In this document: piece by piece, positions 63,753 to 64,000 of the stretch
How the letters are laid out: every line of letters starts with the position of its first letter
Position numbering within the stretch: position 1 is the stretch's first letter
Assembly: GCA_963576475.1 (NCBI GenBank)
Contig: OY754990.1
Location: forward strand, 4,431,756 to 4,495,755
Source of the DNA: Molanna angustata
Lineage: Eukaryota; Arthropoda; Insecta; Trichoptera; Molannidae
DNA: 64,000 nt
Direction of reading: 5' to 3'
The notes under the pieces: model-generated
What the model saw: only the letters and a program-made list of their open reading frames with translations
Databases searched by the model: none
Told to the model about the DNA's origin: nothing
Program-made: the position numbers and the translations under genes

Positions 63753-64000
63753 GTACCTAAATATTACACAAATGTGTATATTAGCCGATCGCGTAACGTA
63801 CAGCCGAAGTTGAAAAATCGTGCGTTAGATAGTGGTTACCTTTATCACACCTCAAGAAATTTATAAAGCGACTAATCAGAAGATATCACCTTTCCAATGG
63901 AAACAAAAATCATCGAAATCGGTCAACTTTTGTAAGAATTTTCACTGAACATAAAATCACGTCGAATTATTATATGTAACCCAGGTTTTAATAATAAACG

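Larger units (their letters stand above)
60884..64000. repeat. Tandem triplication, ~1,179-bp unit, truncated by window end
   Basis: Units start at ATTCATATACCTACATTTAC: 60884-62066 (1,183 bp), 62067-63245 (1,179 bp), 63246-64000 (incomplete). Units two and three differ at only a few positions; unit one has slightly more changes. Each holds CATCGGCAGTTGGATCTCAT (CAACTGTCGAT-family end), a minus-strand LINE fragment, GGTTGTGGCCAACCATCAAC, and a 109-codon frame that is a repeat by-product. Confidence 0.95.

Overview
This is a gene-poor, repeat-dense stretch of an AT-rich insect nuclear genome, most likely a moth or butterfly. The case for Lepidoptera is inferential: frequent TACCTACC/GGTAGGTA runs, RTE- and CR1/Jockey-like LINE fragments, tRNA-derived SINEs, hAT and Helitron remnants, no operon-like gene packing, and eukaryotic core-promoter and splice signals. 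Nothing bacterial, plasmid or phage-like is visible. Almost every open reading frame is either a retrotransposon reverse-transcriptase (RT) remnant or the chance reading of a tandem repeat. There is one run of 200 N at 29001-29200.

Layout. 1-6800: LINE fragments of several clades, two of them nested in an older repeat, a GC-rich island and a SINE. 6870-7347: (TTTTA)n. 8527-14805: a 6-kb minisatellite of ~33-36 bp monomers with an alternating higher-order repeat. 15345-18745: a ~0.5 kb repeat in tandem, split by a 2.4-kb LINE with a nearly open RT frame (one in-frame stop). 19790-20520: two small minisatellites, the second born from a LINE coding segment. 21558-21592: a good Inr+DPE core promoter. 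22240-25500: SINEs, MITEs and LINE pieces. 27515-28395: a hAT element with an 8-bp target duplication. 29201-30480: a 137-bp satellite next to the gap. 31436-38320: LINE, SINE and MITE debris. 39295-39531: a likely signal-peptide exon. 41989-43089: a second hAT element. 43366-46865: SINE and LINE fragments. 47668-50841: a non-autonomous Helitron full of tandem repeats. 51545-60650: foldback and palindromic MITEs, LINE fragments and microsatellites. 60884-64000: a ~1.18 kb tandem triplication running off the window.

Host genes. Only two signals suggest a real cellular gene: the TATA-less core promoter near 21560, and the exon at 39295-39531, which has an acceptor, an ATG, a hydrophobic signal-peptide-like N-terminus and a phase-1 donor. 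Both are on the plus strand. They could be the untranslated first exon and the first coding exon of one secreted-protein gene, with a ~17 kb intron between them and the rest beyond or hidden in the window. That link is inference.

The most informative feature of the window is that several insertions can be dated relative to one another without outside data, because an unoccupied paralogue of the target lies elsewhere in the same window (Helitron at 47668, RTE at 2374, LINE at 15715, MITE at 22331, LINE tail at ~34908, RTE at 37989). No new multi-gene system was found.
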